Assembly (NCBI RefSeq): GCF_043789415.1
Contig: NZ_JBDLLW010000001.1
Coordinates: forward strand, 1,364,001 to 1,428,000
Reading direction: 5' to 3'
From: Renibacterium sp043789415
Lineage (GTDB): Bacteria; Actinomycetota; Actinomycetes; Actinomycetales; Micrococcaceae
Length of the DNA stretch: 64,000 nt
Positions 57,823-64,000 of this stretch are shown piece by piece. The number at the start of each line of letters is the position of its first letter. Position 1 is the first letter of the stretch. The position numbers and the translations under genes are program-made. Below the pieces are notes generated by a model. The model saw nothing but the letters and a program-made list of their open reading frames with translations. It did no database searches and had not been told where the DNA came from.

Positions 57823-58794
57823 CTAGAGCTTCGCTTTTGCGGCCAGATCCGCACGCGGATCACCCTCCGCAGTGGCGGAGGCAAAGTCGCGTACCGCCTG
57901 CTCGGCCTCTTTACTCAGCTTCTGCGGAGTGACGACGTCGACCGTCACCAACAGATCGCCGACGCTCTTCGAGGTGCTGACACCTTTGCCTTTGACCCGC
58001 AGGGTCCGACCCGAAGGGGTGCCGGCCGGGATCCGCACTTTGACCGACTCGCCGTCCAAAGTGGGAACCGTAATGTCCGCACCCAGTGCGGCTTCCGGGA
58101 AAGTCACCGGGACGTGAATCCTGATATTGTCACCGTCCCGGCTGAAGAACTCGTGGGGCTTGACGTGCACGGCGACCATTAGATCGCCGGGACCGGCTGA
58201 GCCAGCCTGTCCCTTACCGCGCACTCGAACCTTCTGCCCGTCTTTGATTCCCGCCGGAATCCGCACGTCAATCACTTCGCCGGAGGGCTCTTTGAGCCCG
58301 ATCGTGGTGCCCTTGATGGAGCCAGCGAAGGAGATCGTGGTCTGCGCCATGCGATCCGCGCCCTTGGTGGGCCGCGGTTGCTGGTACCCCTGGTAAGCGC
58401 CGCCGAAGATATCGGCGAACTCCGGCGGCAGACCGGAGGCGTCGAACCCGCCGCGGCTGCTGCGGCCACCACGGGCATTGTTGAAGAGACCGCCGAACAT
58501 ATCGTCGAAGCCCGCACTGCCGGAAGCACCGGAGCCGCCAGCGCTGAACCGGGCTCCCGAACCCATCGCGCGAATCGCGTCGTACTGTTCGCGGTCCTCG
58601 GCGTTAGAGAGCACCGAATAGGCCTCGGAGATGTCCTTGAACTTCTTCTCCGCCGCTTCGTCGCCTTGGTTCTGATCGGGGTGGTACTTCCGGGCAAGCT
58701 TGCGATAGGTCTTCTTGATGTCCGCTTCGCTGGCGTCCTTGGAGACACCGAGGATCGCATAGAAGTCCTTGTCGACCCAGTCCTGACTAGCCAA
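57823..58794 (-). CDS. dnaJ: DnaJ-type co-chaperone without zinc finger (type II)
   Basis: 323 residues. J domain at the start: KDFYAILGVSKDASEADIKKTYRKLARKYHPDQN with the HPD triad. A Gly/Ser-rich linker (~70-120) follows, then two beta-sandwich substrate domains (QTTISFAGSIKGTTIGL, PHEFFSRDGDNIRIHVPVTFPEAALGADITVPTLDG). The CxxCxGxG zinc repeats are absent. It stimulates DnaK ATPase and delivers substrates. Most actinobacteria that have hspR code a zinc-bearing DnaJ1 here, as far as I know, so the type II form is worth note. hspR begins 42 bases downstream. Confidence 0.95.
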   Translation of the reverse strand: MASQDWVDKDFYAILGVSKDASEADIKKTYRKLARKYHPDQNQGDEAAEKKFKDISEAYSVLSNAEDREQYDAIRAMGSGARFSAGGSGASGSAGFDDMFGGLFNNARGGRSSRGGFDASGLPPEFADIFGGAYQGYQQPRPTKGADRMAQTTISFAGSIKGTTIGLKEPSGEVIDVRIPAGIKDGQKVRVRGKGQAGSAGPGDLMVAVHVKPHEFFSRDGDNIRIHVPVTFPEAALGADITVPTLDGESVKVRIPAGTPSGRTLRVKGKGVSTSKSVGDLLVTVDVVTPQKLSKEAEQAVRDFASATAEGDPRADLAAKAKL

Positions 58795-58859
58795 GGTGTC
58801 TCCTTTCGTTTCTCTAGTTTCGCATTATTTCTGAGTTGCGGATGGTGTAGCTGCGGAGG

Positions 58860-58915
58860 CCGGGTAGGGGCTGCGGTGTGGTGGGCACCACGGAGCGGGC
58901 ACAGCCCCTATCCGG
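58860..58915 (-). terminator. hairpin in the grpE-dnaJ gap
   Basis: CCGGGTAGGGGCTG and CAGCCCCTATCCGG pair over 13 of 14 positions with a 28-base loop that has its own GTGGTGGGCACCAC stem. In the 138-base gap between two cotranscribed genes it may reduce downstream transcription or stabilise the upstream part of the mRNA. Confidence 0.65.
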
Positions 58916-58932
58916 CGCAGCAGCTCTGGGAG

Positions 58933-59544
58933 TTACTCCGGTACGGCCACAATCACTTGGGCCGCACGCAGCACCCGGTCGCCTTTGCGGTAGCCAGCCC
59001 GCAGTACCTGGCTCACCGAATCGACCTGAACGTCCGCACTGGGTTGCTGGATCAGCGCCTCGTGCACTGTCGGGTCGAAGGGCACTCCGGTCTCCTCGAT
59101 GCGCTCCAGCCCGTAGGTCTGCAAGGCGGTTTCGAGTTTGACCGCAATGGCCGCGAACGGCCCCTCGGTGAGGTCGCCGTGTGCCCGGGCCGCGTCGACG
59201 TCGTCGAGCACCGGCAGCAGCGAGTTCAGCACGCCGACGACGGCGCTCTCCCCTGCCACTGCACGGTCCCGTTCGACCCGCTTGCGGTAGTTGACGTACT
59301 CCGCCTGCAAGCGGAGCAAGTCGTTCTTGAGTTCGGCGGCGTCAGCCTGATCGCTGCCCTGGGCCACCGATTCCTCGGCGGGCACCTCGGCATTGTTCAG
59401 GATATCCTCGACCTGAGCCAAAGGATCCTCGGTGGCGTCAGCCGAGCTATCCGCTGACTGGCCCGGTTCCCCGGCGGGAGACGAAAGGTTATTCGCCTCC
59501 TCGCCGGAGTCATCCTTGGGGTAGTTGTTGTCGTTCTCCGACAT
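58933..59544 (-). CDS. grpE: nucleotide exchange factor GrpE
   Basis: 203 residues. An acidic, low-complexity N-terminal third leads into a long helix (DLLRLQAEYVNYRKRVERDRAVA) for dimer formation and the beta domain with FDPTVHEALIQQ and VLRAGYRKGDRVLRAAQVIVA, the family signature. It releases ADP from DnaK. It starts six bases after dnaK. Confidence 0.97.
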   Translation of the reverse strand: MSENDNNYPKDDSGEEANNLSSPAGEPGQSADSSADATEDPLAQVEDILNNAEVPAEESVAQGSDQADAAELKNDLLRLQAEYVNYRKRVERDRAVAGESAVVGVLNSLLPVLDDVDAARAHGDLTEGPFAAIAVKLETALQTYGLERIEETGVPFDPTVHEALIQQPSADVQVDSVSQVLRAGYRKGDRVLRAAQVIVAVPE

Positions 59545-59550
59545 GACTAC

Positions 59551-61404
59551 CTACTTCTTCTCGTCTTCGTCAACGATTTCGGCGTCGACGATATCTTCGT
59601 CAGGCTTGGCTTCGCCAGCCGGAGCTTCCGCACCGGCGGCCGCACCCTCAGCCTGAGCCGAGGCGTAGATCGCCTCGCCGAGCTTGGTCTGCGAAGCCTG
59701 GAGCTTCTCGAAGGCTGCCTTGACGGCGTCCTCTTCGGTGCCGGCGAGCGCGGTCTTCAGGCTTTCGACGTCGGCCTTGACCTCGGTCTTGACCTCTTCG
59801 GGCAGCTTGTCGTCGTTCTCGGAGAGGATCTTCTCCACCGAGTAGGCGAGCTGCTCAGCGCTGTTGCGGACCTCGGCCTGCTCACGACGGGCCTTGTCCT
59901 CGGCTGCGTGCTCCTCGGCTTCTTTGACCATCCGGTCGATGTCTTCCTTGGAGAGGCTGGAACCGCCGGTGATGGTCATCGACTGCTCCTTGCCGGTGCC
60001 CTTGTCCTTCGCGGAGACGTGCACGATGCCGTTCGCGTCGATGTCGAAGGTGACCTCGACCTGCGGCACACCGCGAGGGGCCGGCGCGATGCCGGTCAGC
60101 TCGAAGGTGCCCAGCGGCTTGTTATCCCGGGTGAACTCACGCTCGCCCTGGAAGACCTGGATCGACACCGAGGGCTGGTTGTCATCGGCAGTGGTGAAGG
60201 TCTCGGAACGCTTGGTCGGGATCGCGGTGTTGCGCTCGATCAGCTTGGTCATCACGCCGCCCTTGGTCTCAATGCCGAGGGAGAGCGGGGTAACGTCGAT
60301 CAGCAGCACGTCCTTGCGCTCGCCCTTCAGCACACCGGCCTGCAGGGCAGCGCCGACGGCGACGACCTCGTCCGGGTTGACGCCCTTATTGGGCTCCTTG
60401 CCACCGGCGAGCTGCTTGACCAGCTCGGTGACGGCGGGCATCCGGGTGGAGCCGCCGACCAGCACGATGTGGTCGATATCGGAGACCTTGATGCCGGCCT
60501 CGGCGATCACGTCGTTGAACGGCTTCTTGGTGCGCTCGAGCAGATCAGCGGTGAGTTCCTGGAACTTGGCGCGGGTCAGCTGCTCATCCAGGTGAACCGG
60601 TCCGTCGGGAGTGACGGAGAGGTACTGCAGGGAGATATTGGTGCTGGTCGCCGAGGAGAGTTCCTTCTTGGCCTGCTCAGCTGCTTCGCGCAGACGCTGC
60701 AGGGCGATCTTGTCCTTGGAGAGGTCGATGCCTTTCACCTTGAGCTGGTTCAGCAGGTAGTCCACGACGCGCTGGTCCCAGTCGTCACCGCCCAGCCGGT
60801 TGTCACCGGCGGTGGCACGGACCTGAATGGTGGAGAAGCCGTCGTCGTCCTTGCCGACTTCCAGCAGGGAGACGTCGAAGGTGCCGCCACCGAGGTCGAA
60901 GACCAGGATGAGTTCGTCCTCTTTGCCCTTGTCCAGACCGTAGGCCAGAGCGGCCGCGGTCGGCTCGTTGACGATGCGCAACACGTTGAGACCAGCGATT
61001 TCACCGGCTTCTTTGGTGGCCTGGCGCTCGGCGTCGTTGAAGTACGCGGGAACGGTGATCACCGCGTCGGTGACCTTTTCACCCAGGTAGCTTTCGGCGT
61101 CGTTCTTGAGCTTCATCAGGATACGAGCGGAGATCTCCTGCGGGGTGTACTTCTTATCGTCGATCGCCAGCGTCCAGTCGGTGCCCATATGGCGCTTGAC
61201 CGAGGAGATGGTGCGGTCGATATTGTTGACGGCCTGGCGCTTGGCGATCTCGCCGACCAGGACCTCGCCGCTCTTGGAGAAAGCGACGACGGAGGGGGTA
61301 GTGCGGCCGCCTTCGGCGTTCGCGATGACGGTGGGCTCGCCACCTTCGAGGACGGAAACCACAGAGTTGGTGGTTCCGAGGTCAATGCCTACTGCACGTG
61401 ACAT
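59551..61404 (-). CDS. dnaK: chaperone DnaK (Hsp70)
   Basis: 617 residues. MSRAVGIDLGTTNSVVSVLEGG, VPAYFNDAERQATKEAGEIAGL, FDLGGGTFDVSLLE and VLVGGSTRMPAV are the Hsp70 nucleotide-binding signatures; the substrate domain begins near VLLIDVTPLSLGIETKGGVM. The C-terminus ends in an acidic stretch DAEIVDEDEKK. AAAGGA precedes the ATG. Upstream lie three HAIR-like sites, so HspR should control this promoter strongly. Confidence 0.98.
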   Translation of the reverse strand: MSRAVGIDLGTTNSVVSVLEGGEPTVIANAEGGRTTPSVVAFSKSGEVLVGEIAKRQAVNNIDRTISSVKRHMGTDWTLAIDDKKYTPQEISARILMKLKNDAESYLGEKVTDAVITVPAYFNDAERQATKEAGEIAGLNVLRIVNEPTAAALAYGLDKGKEDELILVFDLGGGTFDVSLLEVGKDDDGFSTIQVRATAGDNRLGGDDWDQRVVDYLLNQLKVKGIDLSKDKIALQRLREAAEQAKKELSSATSTNISLQYLSVTPDGPVHLDEQLTRAKFQELTADLLERTKKPFNDVIAEAGIKVSDIDHIVLVGGSTRMPAVTELVKQLAGGKEPNKGVNPDEVVAVGAALQAGVLKGERKDVLLIDVTPLSLGIETKGGVMTKLIERNTAIPTKRSETFTTADDNQPSVSIQVFQGEREFTRDNKPLGTFELTGIAPAPRGVPQVEVTFDIDANGIVHVSAKDKGTGKEQSMTITGGSSLSKEDIDRMVKEAEEHAAEDKARREQAEVRNSAEQLAYSVEKILSENDDKLPEEVKTEVKADVESLKTALAGTEEDAVKAAFEKLQASQTKLGEAIYASAQAEGAAAGAEAPAGEAKPDEDIVDAEIVDEDEKK

Positions 61405-61434
61405 GGGATTCCTTTCGATTGAACGACTGAGTAA

Positions 61435-61508
61435 GTTGAGTGCTCTGCAATCAACTCTACTCTTGAGTCGAGTATTGTCAAGTTGAAGTTGAGTGCAAGT
61501 GACTCAAC
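61435..61508 (-). promoter_or_regulatory. three HAIR-like operators upstream of dnaK
   Basis: Site 1 at 61488-61508: GTTGAGT-N7-ACTCAAC, near-perfect. Site 2 at 61435-61455: GTTGAGT-N7-AATCAAC, one more mismatch. Site 3 at 61462-61482: CTTGAGT-N7-TGTCAAG, two mismatches in the right arm. The starts are 27 and 26 bases apart, so the sites lie at two-and-a-half helical turns from each other. Confidence 0.88.
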
Positions 61509-61572
61509 TTGTTGAAATTCCTCCAACCCCTCGCTCGCTCAAGAATCCCGCGGAGAGCACCGCCATAGCCAC

Positions 61573-61650
61573 CCCCACTGAAACGTGGTTTCGGTGGGGC
61601 AAACCATCCCACGCTCACTAAATCTCGCATTCACCGGGGAGGAGTACCGG
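61573..61650. repeat. double-hairpin repeat family, copy 3
   Basis: CCCCACTGAAAC and GTTTCGGTGGGG (61573-61584, 61588-61599) form a 12-bp stem with one mismatched position over a GTG loop. CAAACCATCCC and CACTAAATCTCGCATTCACCGG follow and match the second hairpin of copy 4 at 62661 but with pairing lost. It lies between the dnaK promoter region and the arsR promoter. Confidence 0.75.
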
Positions 61651-61679
61651 ATCCCTCCCAAGAAACAACCAATTCGCTC

Positions 61680-61709
61680 TTGACTCACCTTCGAGATTTC
61701 TGATAGTTT
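61680..61709 (+). promoter_or_regulatory. arsR-family gene promoter, leaderless geometry
   Basis: -35 TTGACT, 18 bases, -10 TAGTTT, then six bases and ATG. The palindrome CCATATATGG at the start codon overlaps the initiation site and may be part of the operator of the regulator. Confidence 0.75.
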
Positions 61710-61715
61710 CCATAT

Positions 61716-62120
61716 ATGGAAATTTCCAAGCTTGGAAAATATGAGATCGACCGGGACAAAGAAGCCCGACTCGATGCCATCTTCTCCGCCTTGGCGCACC
61801 CCGTCCGCAGAGGGCTCATCGATCTGCTGCACGTGAAAGAAGCAACGGTCAACGAGCTCGCCGCGCACTTCGAGTTAGGCACCCCCGCCATTTCGAAGCA
61901 TCTGACCATCCTGGAAAAGGCCGGGTTGATCAATCGCACCGTCCATCAGCAGTGGCGCACCTGCAGCCTGGAACCCGCTGGATTCGTGCACCTCAAAGAC
62001 TGGACCCAGCATTACGCAAACCTCTGGGAGGGCAGTTGGCAGCGTCTCGACACTCTGCTGAACACCCTCAAACCACAAGAAAAACCACAAGAACCACGAG
62101 AAAAGGAACAAGGATCATGA
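61716..62120 (+). CDS. ArsR-family transcriptional regulator
   Basis: 134 residues. Winged helix with ARLDAIFSALAHPVRRGLIDLL, VNELAAHFELGTPAISKHLTILEKAGLINRTVHQQWRTCSLEP and a C-terminal helix. No metal-binding ELCVC-type motif, so it belongs to the group that pairs with SRPBCC (AHSA1) genes instead of metal resistance. The stop overlaps the next gene's start (ATGA). It probably represses the two-gene operon; the inducer is unknown. Confidence 0.92.
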   Translation: MEISKLGKYEIDRDKEARLDAIFSALAHPVRRGLIDLLHVKEATVNELAAHFELGTPAISKHLTILEKAGLINRTVHQQWRTCSLEPAGFVHLKDWTQHYANLWEGSWQRLDTLLNTLKPQEKPQEPREKEQGS

Positions 62121-62611
62121 CTGAAGTAACCAAAGAGATCGTCGACACCGGCGTCGTTATCAGCGCTAGCTTCAAGGCTCCCCGGGAGTTAGTTTTCCGC
62201 GCTCATTCGGAATCAGAACTGCTCCGCCAGTGGTGGGGTCCGGAAGGCTTTCCGGTGAGCAATTCGACTATGGATTTCCGGGTTGGCGGCACATGGCTCT
62301 ACAGCATGCGCAGCGCCGAGTCCGGTGAAGAATTCTGGTCCAAAGCGGTCTATCACGAGATCGTCGTCCCGGAGAAAATCGTTTGGACCGACGCCTTCTG
62401 CGACGCCGAAGGTAAGGTCAACGAAGAGATGCCCCAAGGCACAGCGACCGTGACCTTCACCGAGCAGGACGGCGTCACCACCGTGCGCAGCGAGATTCAC
62501 TATGCCGATAATGCACTGCGAGATGCCATCGTGCAGATGGGAATGCTGGAGGGGATGACCATCACTCTCAACCAGCTTGAAACGCTGTTGGAAACCCTCA
62601 AAGCCGCTTGA
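62117..62611 (+). CDS. SRPBCC (AHSA1-like) domain protein
   Basis: 164 residues from the ATG at 62117, which has AAGGA upstream and overlaps the arsR stop; longer frames lie inside arsR. SRPBCC/START-like fold: SFKAPRELVFRAHSESELLRQWWGPEGF, MDFRVGGTWLYSMRS, VVPEKIVWTDAFCDAEGK, TVTFTEQDGVTTV. The family forms a deep pocket for hydrophobic ligands. The pairing with an ArsR gene is very common in bacteria, but the ligand is unknown. Confidence 0.92.
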   Translation: MTEVTKEIVDTGVVISASFKAPRELVFRAHSESELLRQWWGPEGFPVSNSTMDFRVGGTWLYSMRSAESGEEFWSKAVYHEIVVPEKIVWTDAFCDAEGKVNEEMPQGTATVTFTEQDGVTTVRSEIHYADNALRDAIVQMGMLEGMTITLNQLETLLETLKAA

Positions 62612-62624
62612 ACCGGTCAGTTCA

Positions 62625-62695
62625 AGCCCACCGAAACGCGGTTTCGGTGGGCTAAACCGTCCCTCCCCACTGAATCTCAGATTCAGTGGGGAGGG
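62625..62695. repeat. double-hairpin repeat family, copy 4 (best preserved)
   Basis: Hairpin 1: AGCCCACCGAAAC and GTTTCGGTGGGCT around GCG. Hairpin 2: CCCTCCCCACTGAATCT and AGATTCAGTGGGGAGGG around a single C, a perfect 17-bp stem. It follows the SRPBCC gene directly and should also terminate it. The stretch 62696-62769 holds nothing further. Confidence 0.85.
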
Positions 62696-62769
62696 ATTCG
62701 ATGTTCCACGCTGATTCAGACACCGAGATGCTCAGAAACCGGGGCAGGCGGATAGCCGAAGGCCAGGTA

Positions 62770-63252
62770 TCAGACTTCGAGGGTGCCCTTCGAAATCGCT
62801 TCGCTGCGCTGCACTCGGCTCACCGTGAAAGAGATGATCAACAGCGGTGGCACCACGACAATCACCCAGAACACCCAGCCCGGCGTGTGGAGCTCCTCAG
62901 TCAGTTCGAAAGTCTCCTTGACCGCGATCAGAAAAGCTCCGGCGCCGACCGTGATCCAGCCAGTGGCCTTATTGATGTAGGAGACCATGAGCCGGGCATC
63001 GTCGGCGGAGAGCAAGCCGAAGTAGAACTTTCGGTACTCGGCTCCGCGACGCCGTTCCAGGATGATCTTCACCGGAGGCAGGAACCACCACCAAGCGGAC
63101 ACCCGCTTCGGCGCATCCGGCATCGGCTGGGTGGGCATGAAGCGTTTGCCGGCCGCCTCGTGCTCGCGCAGCTCGGTGGCAGCCTGAAAGACCGGACCGG
63201 CCACCAGTAACCAACCTCCGACAAAACCTACAAAGGCGATGAATAGTTCCAT
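62770..63252 (-). CDS. hypothetical membrane protein
   Basis: 160 residues with an N-terminal helix (LFIAFVGFVGGWLLVAGPVF), a ~65-residue loop and two C-terminal helices (WITVGAGAFLIAV and WVFWVIVVVPPLLIISFTV). No family recognised. TAACAT lies exactly six bases before the ATG on the minus strand, a leaderless-type start. Stands alone between the repeat and a VOC gene in the same direction. Confidence 0.6.
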   Translation of the reverse strand: MELFIAFVGFVGGWLLVAGPVFQAATELREHEAAGKRFMPTQPMPDAPKRVSAWWWFLPPVKIILERRRGAEYRKFYFGLLSADDARLMVSYINKATGWITVGAGAFLIAVKETFELTEELHTPGWVFWVIVVVPPLLIISFTVSRVQRSEAISKGTLEV

Positions 63253-63306
63253 GTGGATATGTTAGAGGATCGGTTCTGCGAAGATTTCTAGCGGGGCATT
63301 AGCGGG

Positions 63307-63783
63307 TCAGTCGCCGTTGTAAGCCTTTTCCAGTTCCTCGATGATGAGCTTCCGCTGCCCCATCAGAACGTTCATCGCTCGCTGGACTGCTTCCGGGTCC
63401 GGCCCGCTCATCAAATCGGCCAAGACTGAGGGCACCACTTGCCAGGACAGCCCGTACTTATCCTTGAGCCAGCCGCAATACCCCGGCTCGCCGCCATCCG
63501 CACTGAGTTTTTCCCAGTAATAATCGACTTCAGCCTGGTCCGCACAGTCGATCTGCAGCGAGATGGCCTCGGTAAAAGTGAATTCCGGGCCGCCATTGAG
63601 CGCGGTGAAACGCTGCCCGTCTAGTTCGAAGTCAACGGTCAGCACAGTGCCCGCTGGGAAAGGGGCTCCTTCGGAGTAATAGCTGGTCTTATTGATCTTC
63701 GAATTCTTGAAAATGCCGCAATAGTACTCAGCGGCCTCTGCCGCCTGGGTGTGAAACCAGAGGCAATTGGTGATCGCAGGCAT
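63307..63783 (-). CDS. VOC-superfamily protein (PhnB-like)
   Basis: 158 residues from the ATG at 63783, which follows AGGAGGAATTCCG; the longer frame to 63816 runs through this site. LWFHTQAAEAAEYYCGIFKNSKI, LTVDFELDGQRFTALNGGPEFTFTEAISLQIDCADQAEVDYYWEKLS and CGWLKDKYGLSWQVVP match the PhnB-like branch once annotated as 3-demethylubiquinone methyltransferase. Such proteins form beta-alpha dimers that may bind metals or small ligands; substrate unknown. It lies 54 bases upstream of the membrane protein on the same strand. Confidence 0.88.
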   Translation of the reverse strand: MPAITNCLWFHTQAAEAAEYYCGIFKNSKINKTSYYSEGAPFPAGTVLTVDFELDGQRFTALNGGPEFTFTEAISLQIDCADQAEVDYYWEKLSADGGEPGYCGWLKDKYGLSWQVVPSVLADLMSGPDPEAVQRAMNVLMGQRKLIIEELEKAYNGD

Positions 63784-63913
63784 CGGAATTCCTCCTGTGT
63801 CTTCATGGCCCGCCACGGTGCGGACACTCAGAGTCTATTCCCTGGGAGCCGTGAGAAGGCAGCCCCGATCACCTGGAGGCGCCGGGGCGAGGGCGATTCA
63901 GTATGATGCAGCT

Positions 63914-64000
63914 ATGCCTGACTCTTCGACGCCTTCGGCTGCGCCACTCGCTAAAGCTGCTCCGGTGATCGCCATTTGCGCTCCTCTGGAAGCAGAGTTG
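63914..64000 (+). CDS. N-terminal fragment of a gene cut by the window edge
   Basis: 29 codons are visible: a Ser/Pro/Ala-rich start then PVIAICAPLEAEL. This is too short to assign with confidence; the strand VIAICAPLEAEL could begin a Rossmann-fold domain. TATGAT lies exactly six bases before the ATG, so a leaderless-type start supports the frame. Confidence 0.5.
   Translation, partial: MPDSSTPSAAPLAKAAPVIAICAPLEAEL

Noticed and set aside
59908..61401. 497-codon plus-strand ORF opposite dnaK
   Set aside because: Pure antisense shadow of a highly conserved GC-rich gene; repetitive composition, no known domain.

Overview
The window looks like chromosome from a high-GC Gram-positive actinobacterium, most likely a Micrococcaceae member related to Arthrobacter, Psychromicrobium or Renibacterium. 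The evidence is an HspR-type heat-shock operon with HAIR operators, a DUF3073 protein, a septum-formation protein with a long Pro/Ala/Gln linker, an actinobacterial purine gene layout and many leaderless-type promoters. This placement is inferred from gene content; no 16S rRNA gene is present.

Region 1 (about 0.5-12.4 kb) is accessory and visibly AT-richer up to about 8.7 kb. It holds the end of a metallophosphoesterase gene, a lipoprotein, a very large secreted cell-wall type protein split by one in-frame TAA (propeller-like region plus lytic transglycosylase, then SGNH hydrolase), and an array of six small secreted DUF2690-like proteins, one of them dead. Remnants of the metallophosphoesterase and lipoprotein genes lie inside the array, so it grew by segmental duplication and decay. 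Next come a DUF1906 glycoside-hydrolase-like protein with no signal peptide, a two-helix membrane protein and an M15-type peptidase lacking one zinc ligand. The common theme is secretion and the cell wall.

Region 2 (12.5-19.6 kb) has an LLM-class flavin oxidoreductase, three unrecognised polytopic membrane proteins, a heterodimeric ABC exporter and tRNA-Pro(CGG) with a perfectly palindromic hairpin behind it. Region 3 (19.7-29.7 kb) is catabolic: acyl-CoA dehydrogenase, acyl-CoA synthetase and MarR regulator, then a valine-degradation type cluster (enoyl-CoA hydratase, mmsB, 3-hydroxyisobutyryl-CoA hydrolase, mmsA), then a sugar/H+ symporter. Region 4 (29.7-39.3 kb) has an LssY_C protein and the purine genes purD-purC and purF-purM, separated by an asparaginase and two small genes. 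Region 5 (39.5-57.3 kb) holds the septum-formation protein, clpB, a GT87 mannosyltransferase, a compact M15-like peptidase, a DUF4031-HD fusion, deoD, a MerR regulator with an aldo/keto reductase, an APC permease, hutD, a DEAD-box helicase, trmB and an EEP-family phosphatase. Region 6 (57.3-64 kb) has the dnaK-grpE-dnaJ-hspR operon, an ArsR-SRPBCC pair, a VOC protein and a gene cut by the window edge.

Intergenic DNA carries at least three dispersed repeat families: four copies of an exactly 91-bp element with about 20-bp terminal inverted repeats, a double-hairpin element in about four copies, and a roughly 65-bp repeat pair next to the helicase gene. At least ten genes have a TANNNT box exactly six bases before an ATG or GTG, as expected for leaderless transcripts.
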